A stretch of DNA of 12,762 bases from JBKPCD01 sp046727175. GTDB lineage: Bacteria; Acidobacteriota; Vicinamibacteria; Vicinamibacterales; 2-12-FULL-66-21. The notes beneath the pieces are model-generated. The model searched no databases. It was given only the letters and a program-made list of their open reading frames with translations, and was not told the origin of the DNA. Made by a program: the position numbers and the translations under genes. Shown one piece after another: positions 1 to 6,552 of the stretch. The first letter of the stretch is position 1. The number at the start of each line of letters is the position of its first letter. The stretch lies in contig JBKPCD010000209.1 of assembly GCA_046727175.1 (NCBI GenBank), positions 1 through 12,762 on the forward strand, written 5' to 3'.

Positions 1-1903
1 AGTAGCGCTGGTTCGGGGATGCTGACGGCGGCAGTCTAGGGAATGTGGCCGAGCTCGACATGGCGACCTCATAGCCATTTCCGTCCCCGTGGAATTCCTC
101 GCTCACCAGGACGTCATTGCCGCGAGGCTCGACGCTGAACCTGGCTGTACCCGAGACGCTGATTGGACCCTTGGGGCAGCCTCCCGAACTCAGTCTCCAC
201 CCGTTGACGTCCAGCCGGCCGGCCGACTTCGCCTCGCGTGTCTCCAAGTTCTTCTGTTGGATCTCTTCCTGCTTCGCCTTCGCTGAATCCAGCCTGGCCC
301 TCGCCGAATCGACATTCGCACGGTTGGCGGGGCCACCTGACTCCGCTGCACGCAGGACCTGAAGCTCCGCCAGGCTGCGTTCGACGCTGGCCAGCTCTGC
401 TTCGGTCTTGGCCACCATCTCCTTGGCGGCCGCCAGGTCGGAATTCAACAATACGGCTGTTTCTTCAAGCGCCTTGCGCTCAGCGATGACGTTTCGGCTC
501 TCCATTCTGGCCTGGTTCCAGAAATACCCTGCCGTCACCAGCGCAGCTGCCATCAGCAGCACCGCGAGCACAAGTGCCGCCCGCCAGCGGATCAGGCGCC
601 TGCGTTCGCTCTCGCTGTTCGCCAGTTGTTCGGCGGCAAGCGCTTCCTTCACTTTCTTCTCGGACTCTTCTTGCTCTCGCAGCCGCCGCTCCTCGGCACG
701 CCGCAGGTCACGCGCCTCGCGGACGATGCTCACGAGCCGGTCGTGGATCAGCTCGATGCGCGGCTCGCCCCCTTGCGGGTCGATGCGCAGCAGGCGGCGT
801 TGTTCGAGGCGAGTCAACTCCTCTTGGGTGAGCTCACCGCTCCCTAAGGCACCGTCGCGCGGGTAACTGCTGCGGTACCGGTCCCCCTGAATGAGGTTGT
901 CCTCGATGAACTTGCTGACGCGTTTATCCTCACCCTTCAGCGCCTCTTCGTAGAATCCTTTCAGGATGCCTTTGCCCACGGTGTCCAGGAGTGCGGCGTC
1001 GATCTTCGTTCCGGGCTGGCGGCGCAGGTTCAGCTGGTAGCAGCACAGGCTCAGCAGCACTGGTTCGATGTCGGTCACGCGGGCCGGAGACTGACGGTCT
1101 TCCTGCTCGAGGAGGAAGTCGACGATCTGCGCCCCCATCCTCGGCGCGAGTACCGCGGCGCCAGCGCAGTCGACCGCGTCGATTGCGCGCTCGCGCGACA
1201 TCGCCACCAAGTGCAAGTACTCACGCCGCGGCAGGAACGCGCGTTTCTCCCACGATTCCACCTCGGCGAGGAAGTCCGAGCGGAACGACAGCACGACGTG
1301 GTACTGTTGCGACTGCAGGTTCAGGTTACGTGTCGCCTCCCGGTCCTGCGCCAGGGTCGGAGGCAACCGGTCAGCCACGAGGTCGGCGATGCTGTCGAGC
1401 ACGGCCTTCACGTGCTCTTTCGAGCCGCCCCGCGAGAACACCTCCTCGAACTGGTCGAACACCAGCACCGGCGTCAGCGGAAAGTTATCGTGGCTCCAGA
1501 TTGGTCGGTCGCGGCGCTGAAGGTAGGCCCACAGACCCTCGGCGCTTTCCGGGGAAGGTGCGTCGTGTCCGAAGGCATCGATCTCTTCACGCAGGCGTCC
1601 GGCAGCCTGCTCCAGCGGCGTCTGGCGGCTGCCTTCGCTGTAGTCGAGCCGCAGGTGCACTGGAAGGAAACGCTCCAGCCGCAGTTGCGGAAACACACCT
1701 GCCTGCAGCATCGAGCTCTTTCCCAGGCCCGACTTGCCATACAGGGCCACCAGCGGAGACAGCCTGATCAGTCGCAGCAACTCGGCGCTGTCGCGCTCGC
1801 GCCCGTAGAAGAAGCGCTGTGACGCTTCGTCGTACGACGCCAGCCCCGGCCACGGGTTGTCCTCGTCGAGGTGCAGACCGGCACGCGAATCGTTCATGGT
1901 CAT
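1..1903 (-). CDS. nSTAND1-family NTPase with transmembrane helix (partial, 3' end outside window)
   Basis: The frame runs unbroken from ATG 1903 to the left edge, about 634 codons, with no stop. Seen: an N-terminal stretch typical of nSTAND1 proteins (NPWPGLASYDEA...FFYGRERD, residues 17-40), Walker A GKSGLGKS at 56-63, Walker B VLVFDQFEE with D150 and E153/E154, an IHDRLV motif at 386-391, a charged coiled coil at about 395-437, one membrane helix at about 442-461, a second coiled coil at about 469-540, then a Gly/Ser/Val-rich beta-type segment I do not recognise, which continues out of the window. STAND NTPases are ATP-driven signalling switches that oligomerise on sensing a trigger. There is no effector domain at the N-terminus; the SIR2-TIR protein encoded 2 nt upstream probably fills that role. 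An SD-like GAGG (1910-1913) lies 6 nt before the start, inside the end of the upstream gene. A defence role is inference. Confidence 0.88.
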   Translation of the reverse strand, partial: MTMNDSRAGLHLDEDNPWPGLASYDEASQRFFYGRERDSAELLRLIRLSPLVALYGKSGLGKSSMLQAGVFPQLRLERFLPVHLRLDYSEGSRQTPLEQAAGRLREEIDAFGHDAPSPESAEGLWAYLQRRDRPIWSHDNFPLTPVLVFDQFEEVFSRGGSKEHVKAVLDSIADLVADRLPPTLAQDREATRNLNLQSQQYHVVLSFRSDFLAEVESWEKRAFLPRREYLHLVAMSRERAIDAVDCAGAAVLAPRMGAQIVDFLLEQEDRQSPARVTDIEPVLLSLCCYQLNLRRQPGTKIDAALLDTVGKGILKGFYEEALKGEDKRVSKFIEDNLIQGDRYRSSYPRDGALGSGELTQEELTRLEQRRLLRIDPQGGEPRIELIHDRLVSIVREARDLRRAEERRLREQEESEKKVKEALAAEQLANSESERRRLIRWRAALVLAVLLMAAALVTAGYFWNQARMESRNVIAERKALEETAVLLNSDLAAAKEMVAKTEAELASVERSLAELQVLRAAESGGPANRANVDSARARLDSAKAKQEEIQQKNLETREAKSAGRLDVNGWRLSSGGCPKGPISVSGTARFSVEPRGNDVLVSEEFHGDGNGYEVAMSSSATFPRLPPSASPNQRY

Positions 1904-1905
1904 GG

Positions 1906-3327
1906 TCAGCCTCGACTCCGCGCTTCACGCAGCAGGCTGGTCAAGGTCCGCCGCGTGCGCTCGTCTGGTTGTCCGCCAGGGGCATGACCGAAATCGATTC
2001 TTCGCTCCAGCCAGGTCGAGACGGACTCTTCGCGGTAGCTCTCCGGCCGATACTCGGTGTCCACCACCAGCGGCACCAGGTACGTGCGGTTCATCTCCAG
2101 GTCCTGCGCGGTGGCTTCGCTCCATTCGCGGAAGACGAAGGCTCGTTCGCGCTCCGTGGCGGCGCGTGACACCAGCGGCAGGAAGTAACGGCTGTTGCGT
2201 ATTCCGTCGAGAATGCCCCGGGTGTATTTATCACCCGGCTCCAGCGTTTGAGTGTCGAACCAGATCTGGTTCTCCGCCACGCCCAGCGAGATCAACGCCT
2301 GGTGCAACGCGCGAGCGGCCTCCTGATCGGTGGTGCGTGAGTAGCTAATGAAGAACAGCGTGTTGTCAGGGGCCGCTACGGGCTCCACTACGGGTACCGC
2401 GGCACGATCGGCCTCCGGCGGTTTCTGGGCGCTCCATCGCTCGTAGAGCTCATTGACGAACTGGGCCGGCTCCACGTTGGTCAACACCTCGGTCTCGGGA
2501 CTGTACTGGCCGAGAAAGCCGACGAACGGGTCTTCCTGGCCGAGGCACTCGACGAGCCACTCGTGCCGTCCCCCGCTGTCGGCAAGGCGGACCTTGCGTG
2601 TTGCGCGAAGGATGAAACGGCTCAGCCAATCGGGAAAGTTGCAGCCGATGAGCAGAAGGCTGCATTCCTGCAAGACTCCCATGAACTTCTTCGGCGCGTG
2701 GCTGCCGCTGGCGATGATGTTGTGCGCGTACTCGAGGAGATCCTCGTCATGAATGGCGAATAGCGGCGTCGGTCTCGACTTGCCGAACAAGTACAGGAGC
2801 TCCACCGGTCCGCCGCGGCGCCGCAGGTCGGCGAGGTCAACAACTTGCAGGTCGTCCACCTCGCTGGTGGGAAGCCGAGGCGAGTGCACAACCTCATGGA
2901 CTGCCCGTTTGGCACTCTTCAGCGCCCGCGCCAACATGTCGTCGGGCGTCAGCGTGACCATCACGCGAAAATCGACGATCTGAGCCAGCTGCTGCAGCGG
3001 CTTCGGGATCGCGACCACCTCATCTTTAGCACGGTCACGGTGCTCCAGCATGCCAATGACCTTGAAGGCGCAGTCGACGTCGCCGTACAGGTCTTGCGGG
3101 TTCCTGAGCTTGGCCTTCAGCCGCGTAGCGACATCACTCAGTTCGCGGAAGGGCGGCAGGGACTCGTCGCCGATGTCCATGTCGTAGTCGGCGAGCAGCC
3201 TTCGAGCGACGCGATCCGTCAGCGGGGACGTCCCATCAGCGTCTACCAGTAGGCGCGCACCGATCACAGGCACCACCGTGCCCTCTTTCATCAGCTCCAG
3301 CAGGCGTCGCCAGTCCCTGTCTTTCAT
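1906..3327 (-). CDS. SIR2-like / TIR two-domain protein, candidate NAD-hydrolysing immune effector
   Basis: 473 aa. Residues 1-290 resemble the divergent SIR2 family found in bacterial conflict systems: a glycine motif VVPVIGARLL (18-27), VMVTLTPDDML (122-131), LLYLFGK (177-183), IHDEDLLEYAH (192-202) and LLLIGCNFPDWLSRFILR (224-241). Residues 322-425 form a TIR domain opening with FISYSR (326-331), with IWFDTQTLEPGD (355-366) and a candidate catalytic Glu at E401 in FREWSEA. TIR and SIR2 domains of this type cleave NAD+ in several phage-defence systems. In the SIR2 part the usual Asn and His of the active site look replaced (T in TLTPDD, F in YLFGK), so TIR may be the active half. ATG 3327 is preceded by GGGGA at a normal distance. 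The stop overlaps nothing; the nSTAND1 gene begins 2 nt later. Domain calls are by motif recognition; the biological role is inferred. Confidence 0.85.
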   Translation of the reverse strand: MKDRDWRRLLELMKEGTVVPVIGARLLVDADGTSPLTDRVARRLLADYDMDIGDESLPPFRELSDVATRLKAKLRNPQDLYGDVDCAFKVIGMLEHRDRAKDEVVAIPKPLQQLAQIVDFRVMVTLTPDDMLARALKSAKRAVHEVVHSPRLPTSEVDDLQVVDLADLRRRGGPVELLYLFGKSRPTPLFAIHDEDLLEYAHNIIASGSHAPKKFMGVLQECSLLLIGCNFPDWLSRFILRATRKVRLADSGGRHEWLVECLGQEDPFVGFLGQYSPETEVLTNVEPAQFVNELYERWSAQKPPEADRAAVPVVEPVAAPDNTLFFISYSRTTDQEAARALHQALISLGVAENQIWFDTQTLEPGDKYTRGILDGIRNSRYFLPLVSRAATERERAFVFREWSEATAQDLEMNRTYLVPLVVDTEYRPESYREESVSTWLERRIDFGHAPGGQPDERTRRTLTSLLREARSRG

Positions 3328-3395
3328 GCGTGTCCCCGTCGGCAGCGACCAGTCACCAGCCCGGCAGACCCCGCTCTGCGCACGGCGACAGCCGG

Positions 3396-3429
3396 GATGA
3401 TGCCGCCGGCCTCGATTCGCGCCATCATC
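3396..3429 (-). repeat. Inverted repeat in the SIR2-TIR leader
   Basis: GATGATG (3396-3402) and CATCATC (3423-3429) are perfect 7-bp complements around a 20-nt GC-rich loop, at the very start of the predicted transcript. A smaller 5-bp hairpin (GCAGA 3364-3368 / TCTGC 3375-3379) follows nearer the start codon. These could fold in the mRNA leader, but short stems like these occur by chance in GC-rich DNA. Confidence 0.25.
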
Positions 3430-3437
3430 TCGCGCCG

Positions 3438-3465
3438 ACTATAGCTGAACGGTAGCGCCGGTCAA
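3438..3465 (-). promoter_or_regulatory. Sigma70-like promoter of the SIR2-TIR/nSTAND1 operon
   Basis: On the minus strand, TTGACC (3465-3460) and TATAGT (3443-3438) are separated by 16 bp; each hexamer differs from consensus at one position. It predicts a start of transcription near 3431 and a leader of about 104 nt before ATG 3327. It lies only 20 bp outside the end of the neighbouring IS element, so it belongs to the operon's own flank and not to the IS. Confidence 0.55.
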
Positions 3466-4482
3466 CCGTCTTAACAACGCGAGCAGCTGTACTCCGCAAG
3501 AACTCACGCCGCGGCCGGCTCAAAGTGGTATTCGTGGTGGAGACCACCGAGAATAGGTCGGGCGACGACGCAATATCCTTGCGGAGGATCATGGCCTGCC
3601 GTTTGTACCACCGTCAGTGCTGAAGGTTCTGGAATTCCCGGACCGAGACTCGTGTGGGGACGGCCTTGATAGTAATAAGTCACCCACTGGGAGAGAATCG
3701 TCCGCAGATGCCGCTCACCGAGCGGAATGAGATGGTCGAGACATTCGCGGCGCGCGGTCCCGATCAGGCGCTCGCAGAACGCGTTCGCCTGCGGCACGCG
3801 GGCAGGTGTCTTCAGCACGCGCAGATTCATGGACTGCAGGACGGTGTCCACAGTCGGCGAGAATACGGCATCGCGATCGTGCACGATGAAGCGGTACGGC
3901 GCGTCGCCCGTGAGAAAGCTTCTGAACTGGTGCGCCGTCCACTCGCCCGTCGGGTGTTCAGTGACGTTCCAATGCACAATCCGACGAGTGCCGATCTCCA
4001 GCACCAAGAACACGTAGATGAGCCGGAACGTGGCCGTGACCGACACGAAGAAATCGCACGCCAGTGTTTCGCGCGCGCGGTTTCGCAGAAACGTGTTCCA
4101 CGTCTGCGACGATGAACCCTGGTCGCGCCGGAACGGGCCGCCGCATGTAACGCCTGACCGTCCGCGGCGAGACGGCGATGCCCAGTTTTAGGAGCAGTTC
4201 GGCAGCAATCCGTTCCTCACTCCAGGTTCGATTTGCTCGCGCCATGTCGGCGATCAGGTTCTGGAGGTGCAGCGGAATTCGGGAACGGCCAGGGCGACGT
4301 GACTTCCAGTCCTAGGACAGCCGGAATCCAAGCGGTGCCACCGCACGAGCGTCTCCGGTCGCACCACGACGAGAAGCTGTCGCCAATCGATCAACCGCGC
4401 GAGAATGACGATGGTGATTCTTGTTGCATCGTTCAAGCGCCGCGGCTTCACCTTCCGCTCGACAAAGAACGCCAGTTGCTTA

Positions 4483-4663
4483 GAGCCTGTAACAAAACCC
4501 TGACCGGCACCAACCGCTGCAGTTCGTCGCCCCGCTCGAATAGTGTGATTCGAGCGTGTCGAAACGTTCATGAACTGGTGATTTTCAAGTGTGCAAATTT
4601 GAACAGACTTCGAAGCGTGGACCCGCCACAATCCTGCACTTGCGGGGGCGACCGAGTTTGCAG
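4483..4663. mobile_element. 181-bp insertion inside the transposase pseudogene, MITE-like or IS remnant
   Basis: Removing 4483-4663 restores the expected family sequence LFLR-KQLA: the codons CTG CGT AAG CAA CTG are split at a TA, which is found on both sides of the insert. One end reads GAGCCTGTAACAAAACCC, a common type of IS terminus; the other (CTGCAAACTCGG read inward) matches it only weakly. The insert holds a perfect 9-bp hairpin at 4533-4556. It keeps the host reading frame open by chance, adding about 60 unrelated residues. It encodes nothing recognisable and may be a MITE or the scar of a larger deleted IS. Confidence 0.55.
4533..4556. repeat. Perfect 9-bp hairpin inside the nested insertion
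   Basis: CGCTCGAAT (4533-4541), a 6-nt loop, and ATTCGAGCG (4548-4556) are exact complements. The hairpin lies in the left half of the 181-bp insert. Its role is unknown; small mobile elements often hold such structures. Confidence 0.5.
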
Positions 4664-4984
4664 TACGCAGGAACAGGTTCTCGACTGCGAGGCGGTCGTG
4701 GGGTGTACATGCCAACGCCACGAATTGCAGCAGATCACGAACGAGCAGGAGCGCGGTGCCAATCATCCGTCCCGGTCAATGATACTGGCAGCGAGGGGGT
4801 CTACCGGGCTTAGTGTGCGGCTGCGTCACCGGAACACTACGTGCGGGCTTCGCGATGACCGCGATTGATATTTGCGGAGTACAGCACTGCACGAAATTGC
4901 ACGCGGGCATTCATGAACCACGGCGAGTCGGTCGAAGAAGAGCCAAAAACCGTGAAGTCCCGTGCAGTCGTGGGGAGCTTCGTG

Positions 4985-5034
4985 TTGGCAATTGTGCTCT
5001 AATCTTCAGGCCATTGCCAAGCCGATCGGCTTGG
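4985..5034 (+). promoter_or_regulatory. Overlapping inverted repeats upstream of the PEP-CTERM gene (operator or leader switch)
   Basis: TTGGCAAT (4985-4992) is an exact complement of ATTGCCAA (5013-5020). The last four bases of the latter also begin an 18-bp perfect palindrome, CCAAGCCGATCGGCTTGG (5017-5034). The two pairings share CCAA and cannot both form. A weak -10-like TAATCT lies at 5000-5005, between the arms; I see no convincing -35. If this is the promoter, the palindrome falls just after the transcription start, where a repressor operator would sit. The gene starts 17 nt downstream. Confidence 0.4.
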
Positions 5035-5051
5035 TATCCGACGAGGTCACT

Positions 5052-5870
5052 ATGCAGCCGATCAAATTCAGGCCCGGGACGCTGTTGAGCGCCGGCCTTT
5101 TGCTCGTCGGGGCGTCCGCTCGCGCCGAGGCCGCTCCCATCATCATCACCGACGTCCGTGTGACGATTGGCATGATCATGTTCACTCCAGCGTCTGTCGG
5201 CTGGGACTTTTCCGGCGGCGGCGTCACGCTGCTGCCCGGCCAAGACCTGGTTCTCACCCAGAATCACCAGGGCGGGGCCACCAAGGACACGAGCTACAAC
5301 TTCGACACGAGCGACATCTCGGGTCCGAACGATCCCCAAATCTCCATCACGGCTAACGGCGTCACCACGGTCTTTTCCGACACCAACCGGGTGCTCAACG
5401 CGAAGGGTCTTGACTTCAACGTCAGCCCCATCGACAACGAAGCGCAGAACTACGGACCTCCGATAATTGGCCCCGGATACCAGGTGTTCCTCGGGTATGC
5501 GGACAATACGCACACGGGCGCATGTGGCGACTGGGCCAGCGGCGTGGGCCTCAACGGATCGAGTGATTGTCTTCCATCCCCCTTTTTCGGGGCGACGGTC
5601 TTTCAGGGCGCGGGTGGTTTGTTGCCCGACATCCTGGTCCCGAGCCAGGGACTCCCCAATCATTGCCTCGGAGGAGTCCCCACGTGTTTCGAAGGTGGTG
5701 TGATTCGAATCGTCGCGACGGAGACCACCGTGCCCGATCCGGCGGAGACCACCGTGCCCGATCCGGCGCAGACCACCGTGCCCGAGCCGGCGACGATCAC
5801 GCTGATGCTGACGGGCGCGGCGGTGATGGGCAGTCGCCGGTACGCACGCCGCCGGCGAGGGCTCGACTAG
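5052..5870 (+). CDS. PEP-CTERM sorting-signal secreted protein
   Basis: 272 aa from ATG 5052, chosen because GAGG (5043-5046) lies 5 nt before it and because a clean signal peptide starts there: basic MQPIKFR, hydrophobic LLSAGLLLVG, then ASARAEA. The mature part is Gly/Asn/Thr-rich with four Cys and no known enzyme motif. The C-terminus is a PEP-CTERM signal: VPEP (about 244-247), a hydrophobic stretch ITLMLTGAAVM, then an Arg-rich tail. Such proteins are exported, then cleaved by an exosortase and tied to the cell surface or exopolysaccharide. Just before the signal, an eight-residue unit of the type ETTVPDPA occurs three times (24-bp tandem repeat). No exosortase gene is in the window. The next gene, a methyltransferase, lies downstream beyond a pair of hairpins. 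The specific function is unknown. Confidence 0.85.
   Translation: MQPIKFRPGTLLSAGLLLVGASARAEAAPIIITDVRVTIGMIMFTPASVGWDFSGGGVTLLPGQDLVLTQNHQGGATKDTSYNFDTSDISGPNDPQISITANGVTTVFSDTNRVLNAKGLDFNVSPIDNEAQNYGPPIIGPGYQVFLGYADNTHTGACGDWASGVGLNGSSDCLPSPFFGATVFQGAGGLLPDILVPSQGLPNHCLGGVPTCFEGGVIRIVATETTVPDPAETTVPDPAQTTVPEPATITLMLTGAAVMGSRRYARRRRGLD
5721..5792 (+). repeat. Three tandem copies of a 24-bp unit within the PEP-CTERM gene
   Basis: Copies at 5721-5744 and 5745-5768 are identical; the third (5769-5792) differs at two positions, giving Gln for Glu and PEP for PDP. Each codes for (E/Q)TTVP(D/E)PA. The third copy contains the actual Pro-Glu-Pro of the sorting motif, so the array looks like a duplication of the DNA around the motif, with the upstream copies carrying PDP. 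Confidence 0.9.
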
Positions 5871-5875
5871 AGCGG

Positions 5876-5921
5876 GACGTCGCCTAACGACGTCGGCAGG
5901 CGCGCCGCAACTGCCGACGTC
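5876..5921 (+). terminator. Two overlapping hairpins between the PEP-CTERM gene and the methyltransferase
   Basis: Hairpin 1: GACGTCG (5876-5882) / CGACGTC (5888-5894), 5-nt loop. Hairpin 2: GACGTCGGCAG (5889-5899) / CTGCCGACGTC (5911-5921), 11 bp perfect, 11-nt loop. The 3' arm of the first is part of the 5' arm of the second, so they exclude each other. No T-run follows, so this is not a classical intrinsic terminator; it may stop, slow or regulate read-through, or be a protein site with three GACGTC copies. Confidence 0.45.
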
Positions 5922-5929
5922 CTCCTTCC

Positions 5930-6535
5930 GTGCACCCCAGTTCGATGGACAGGATGATCGGGTTCAGGGATCGGTACTTGTCCGCGCGGCTGCAGGAACC
6001 GCTCCGCATTCTCGACGTCGGCAGTCTCGACGTGAACGGCAGTTATCGGCCCGTGTTCTCCGCGTCGCCATGGAGCTACACCGGCATCGATCTGACGGCC
6101 GGCAGCAACGTCGACCTCGTCCTTCACACGCCCTACGTCTGGCGCGAGGTGGCAAGCCGGTCGGCCGACGTCGTCATCTCCGGCCAGGCTTTCGAGCACA
6201 TCCCGTATTTCTGGATCACCATGCTCGAGATCGCCCGCGTGCTGAGAATCGGCGGCATCTGTTGCATCCTGGCGCCCTCGAGCGGACCCGAGCATCGCTA
6301 CCCTGTCGATTGCTGGCGCTTTTACCCGGACGGTCTGACCGCGCTCGCCGATTTCGCGCGGCTGGAAACACTCGAGGCCGTGACGCAGTGGCACAACGTC
6401 GGCGACTGGGAGAGCGACCTCTGGCACGACTCGATGCTCGTCTGCCGGAAACCCAATCGAGGCATGTGGTCGAATACCACCGGCGCCATCTCGCGCTGGG
6501 TTCGGCATCGCGCGAACACGATCGGTCTGAGGTAG
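5930..6535 (+). CDS. Class I SAM-dependent methyltransferase, likely surface-polysaccharide related
   Basis: 201 aa. Motif I is RILDVGSLDVNGSYR (26-40), the acidic post-I residue is in YTGID (50-54), followed by ADVVISGQAFEHI (79-91) and ARVLRIGGICCILAPSS (102-118), the usual order of Methyltransf_11-type Rossmann enzymes; HRYPVDCWRFYPDGL (122-136) is typical of small methyltransferases in glycan clusters. I chose GTG 5930 because HPSSM at the start looks like a conserved N-terminus in relatives; ATG 5945 is the alternative. No clear SD precedes either. It converges on a broken RgpF-like glycosyltransferase gene 17 bp away, which supports a role in modifying a polysaccharide, but the substrate is not visible in the sequence. 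Confidence 0.82.
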   Translation: MHPSSMDRMIGFRDRYLSARLQEPLRILDVGSLDVNGSYRPVFSASPWSYTGIDLTAGSNVDLVLHTPYVWREVASRSADVVISGQAFEHIPYFWITMLEIARVLRIGGICCILAPSSGPEHRYPVDCWRFYPDGLTALADFARLETLEAVTQWHNVGDWESDLWHDSMLVCRKPNRGMWSNTTGAISRWVRHRANTIGLR

Positions 6536-6552
6536 CCGGTTCCGCGTCCGGC

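Larger units (their letters stand above)
3504..4766 (-). pseudogene. Integrase-core transposase, inactivated by two frameshifts, a stop and an insertion
   Basis: Read on the minus strand, the protein is recoverable in three pieces. The N-terminal piece (4766 to about 4330) has LLVRDLLQFVALA, ENLFLR, then after a foreign stretch KQLAFFVERKVKPRR and RPETLVRWHR. The middle piece (about 4330-4130) has WKSRRPGRSRIP, ANRTWSEERIAAELLLKLGI and SPRTVRRYM, an HTH-type region. The C-terminal piece (about 4130-3504) is the DDE domain with ACDFF, FIVHDRDAVF and ANAFCERLIGTARRECLDH, ending LGGLHHEYHFEPAAA. Lesions seen: a frameshift near 4321-4335, TAG at 4314-4312 where this family has Trp or similar, a second frameshift near 4117-4145, and the 181-bp insertion. 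The three acidic residues of DDE survive, so decay seems to come from disabling mutations and not from loss of the domain. Confidence 0.85.
3486..4885 (-). mobile_element. Degenerate insertion sequence with terminal inverted repeats (rve/DDE transposase)
   Basis: Both ends read inward as GCTGTACTCCGCAA: left end 3486-3499 on the plus strand, right end 4872-4885 as its reverse complement. This perfect 14-bp match brackets one transposase pseudogene and gives an element of 1,400 bp, or about 1.2 kb without the nested insertion. Directly flanking bases (left AGCA, right ACTG) show no clear target duplication. The transposase belongs to the IS3/IS481-like integrase-core group by its DDE domain; I cannot assign the exact IS family. 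It sits between the SIR2-TIR promoter and the PEP-CTERM gene and is inactive. Confidence 0.8.

Noticed and set aside
89..1822. Long plus-strand open frames opposite the nSTAND1 gene
   Set aside because: They are Arg/Pro/Ser-rich shadow frames with no family signature; the minus-strand frame holds clear Walker A and B motifs.
4254..4868. Plus-strand ORF of about 211 codons across the IS
   Set aside because: It runs antisense to recognisable transposase sequence and has a low-complexity mixed composition, with no homology I recognise.
3476..4895. Target-site duplication around the first IS
   Set aside because: The bases next to the two 14-bp ends do not match, so no duplication can be claimed.
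4985..5005. Sigma54-type promoter (TTGGCA...TGC) upstream of the PEP-CTERM gene
   Set aside because: The GG and GC elements are 7 nt apart instead of 10, so the spacing is wrong.
4911..5663. 250-codon minus-strand ORF opposite the PEP-CTERM gene
   Set aside because: The plus strand has the signal peptide, SD and PEP-CTERM tail; the minus frame is a GC-driven shadow.
5867..6508. 213-codon minus-strand ORF opposite the methyltransferase
   Set aside because: The plus-strand frame shows SAM-binding motifs in the right order; the antisense frame shows none.
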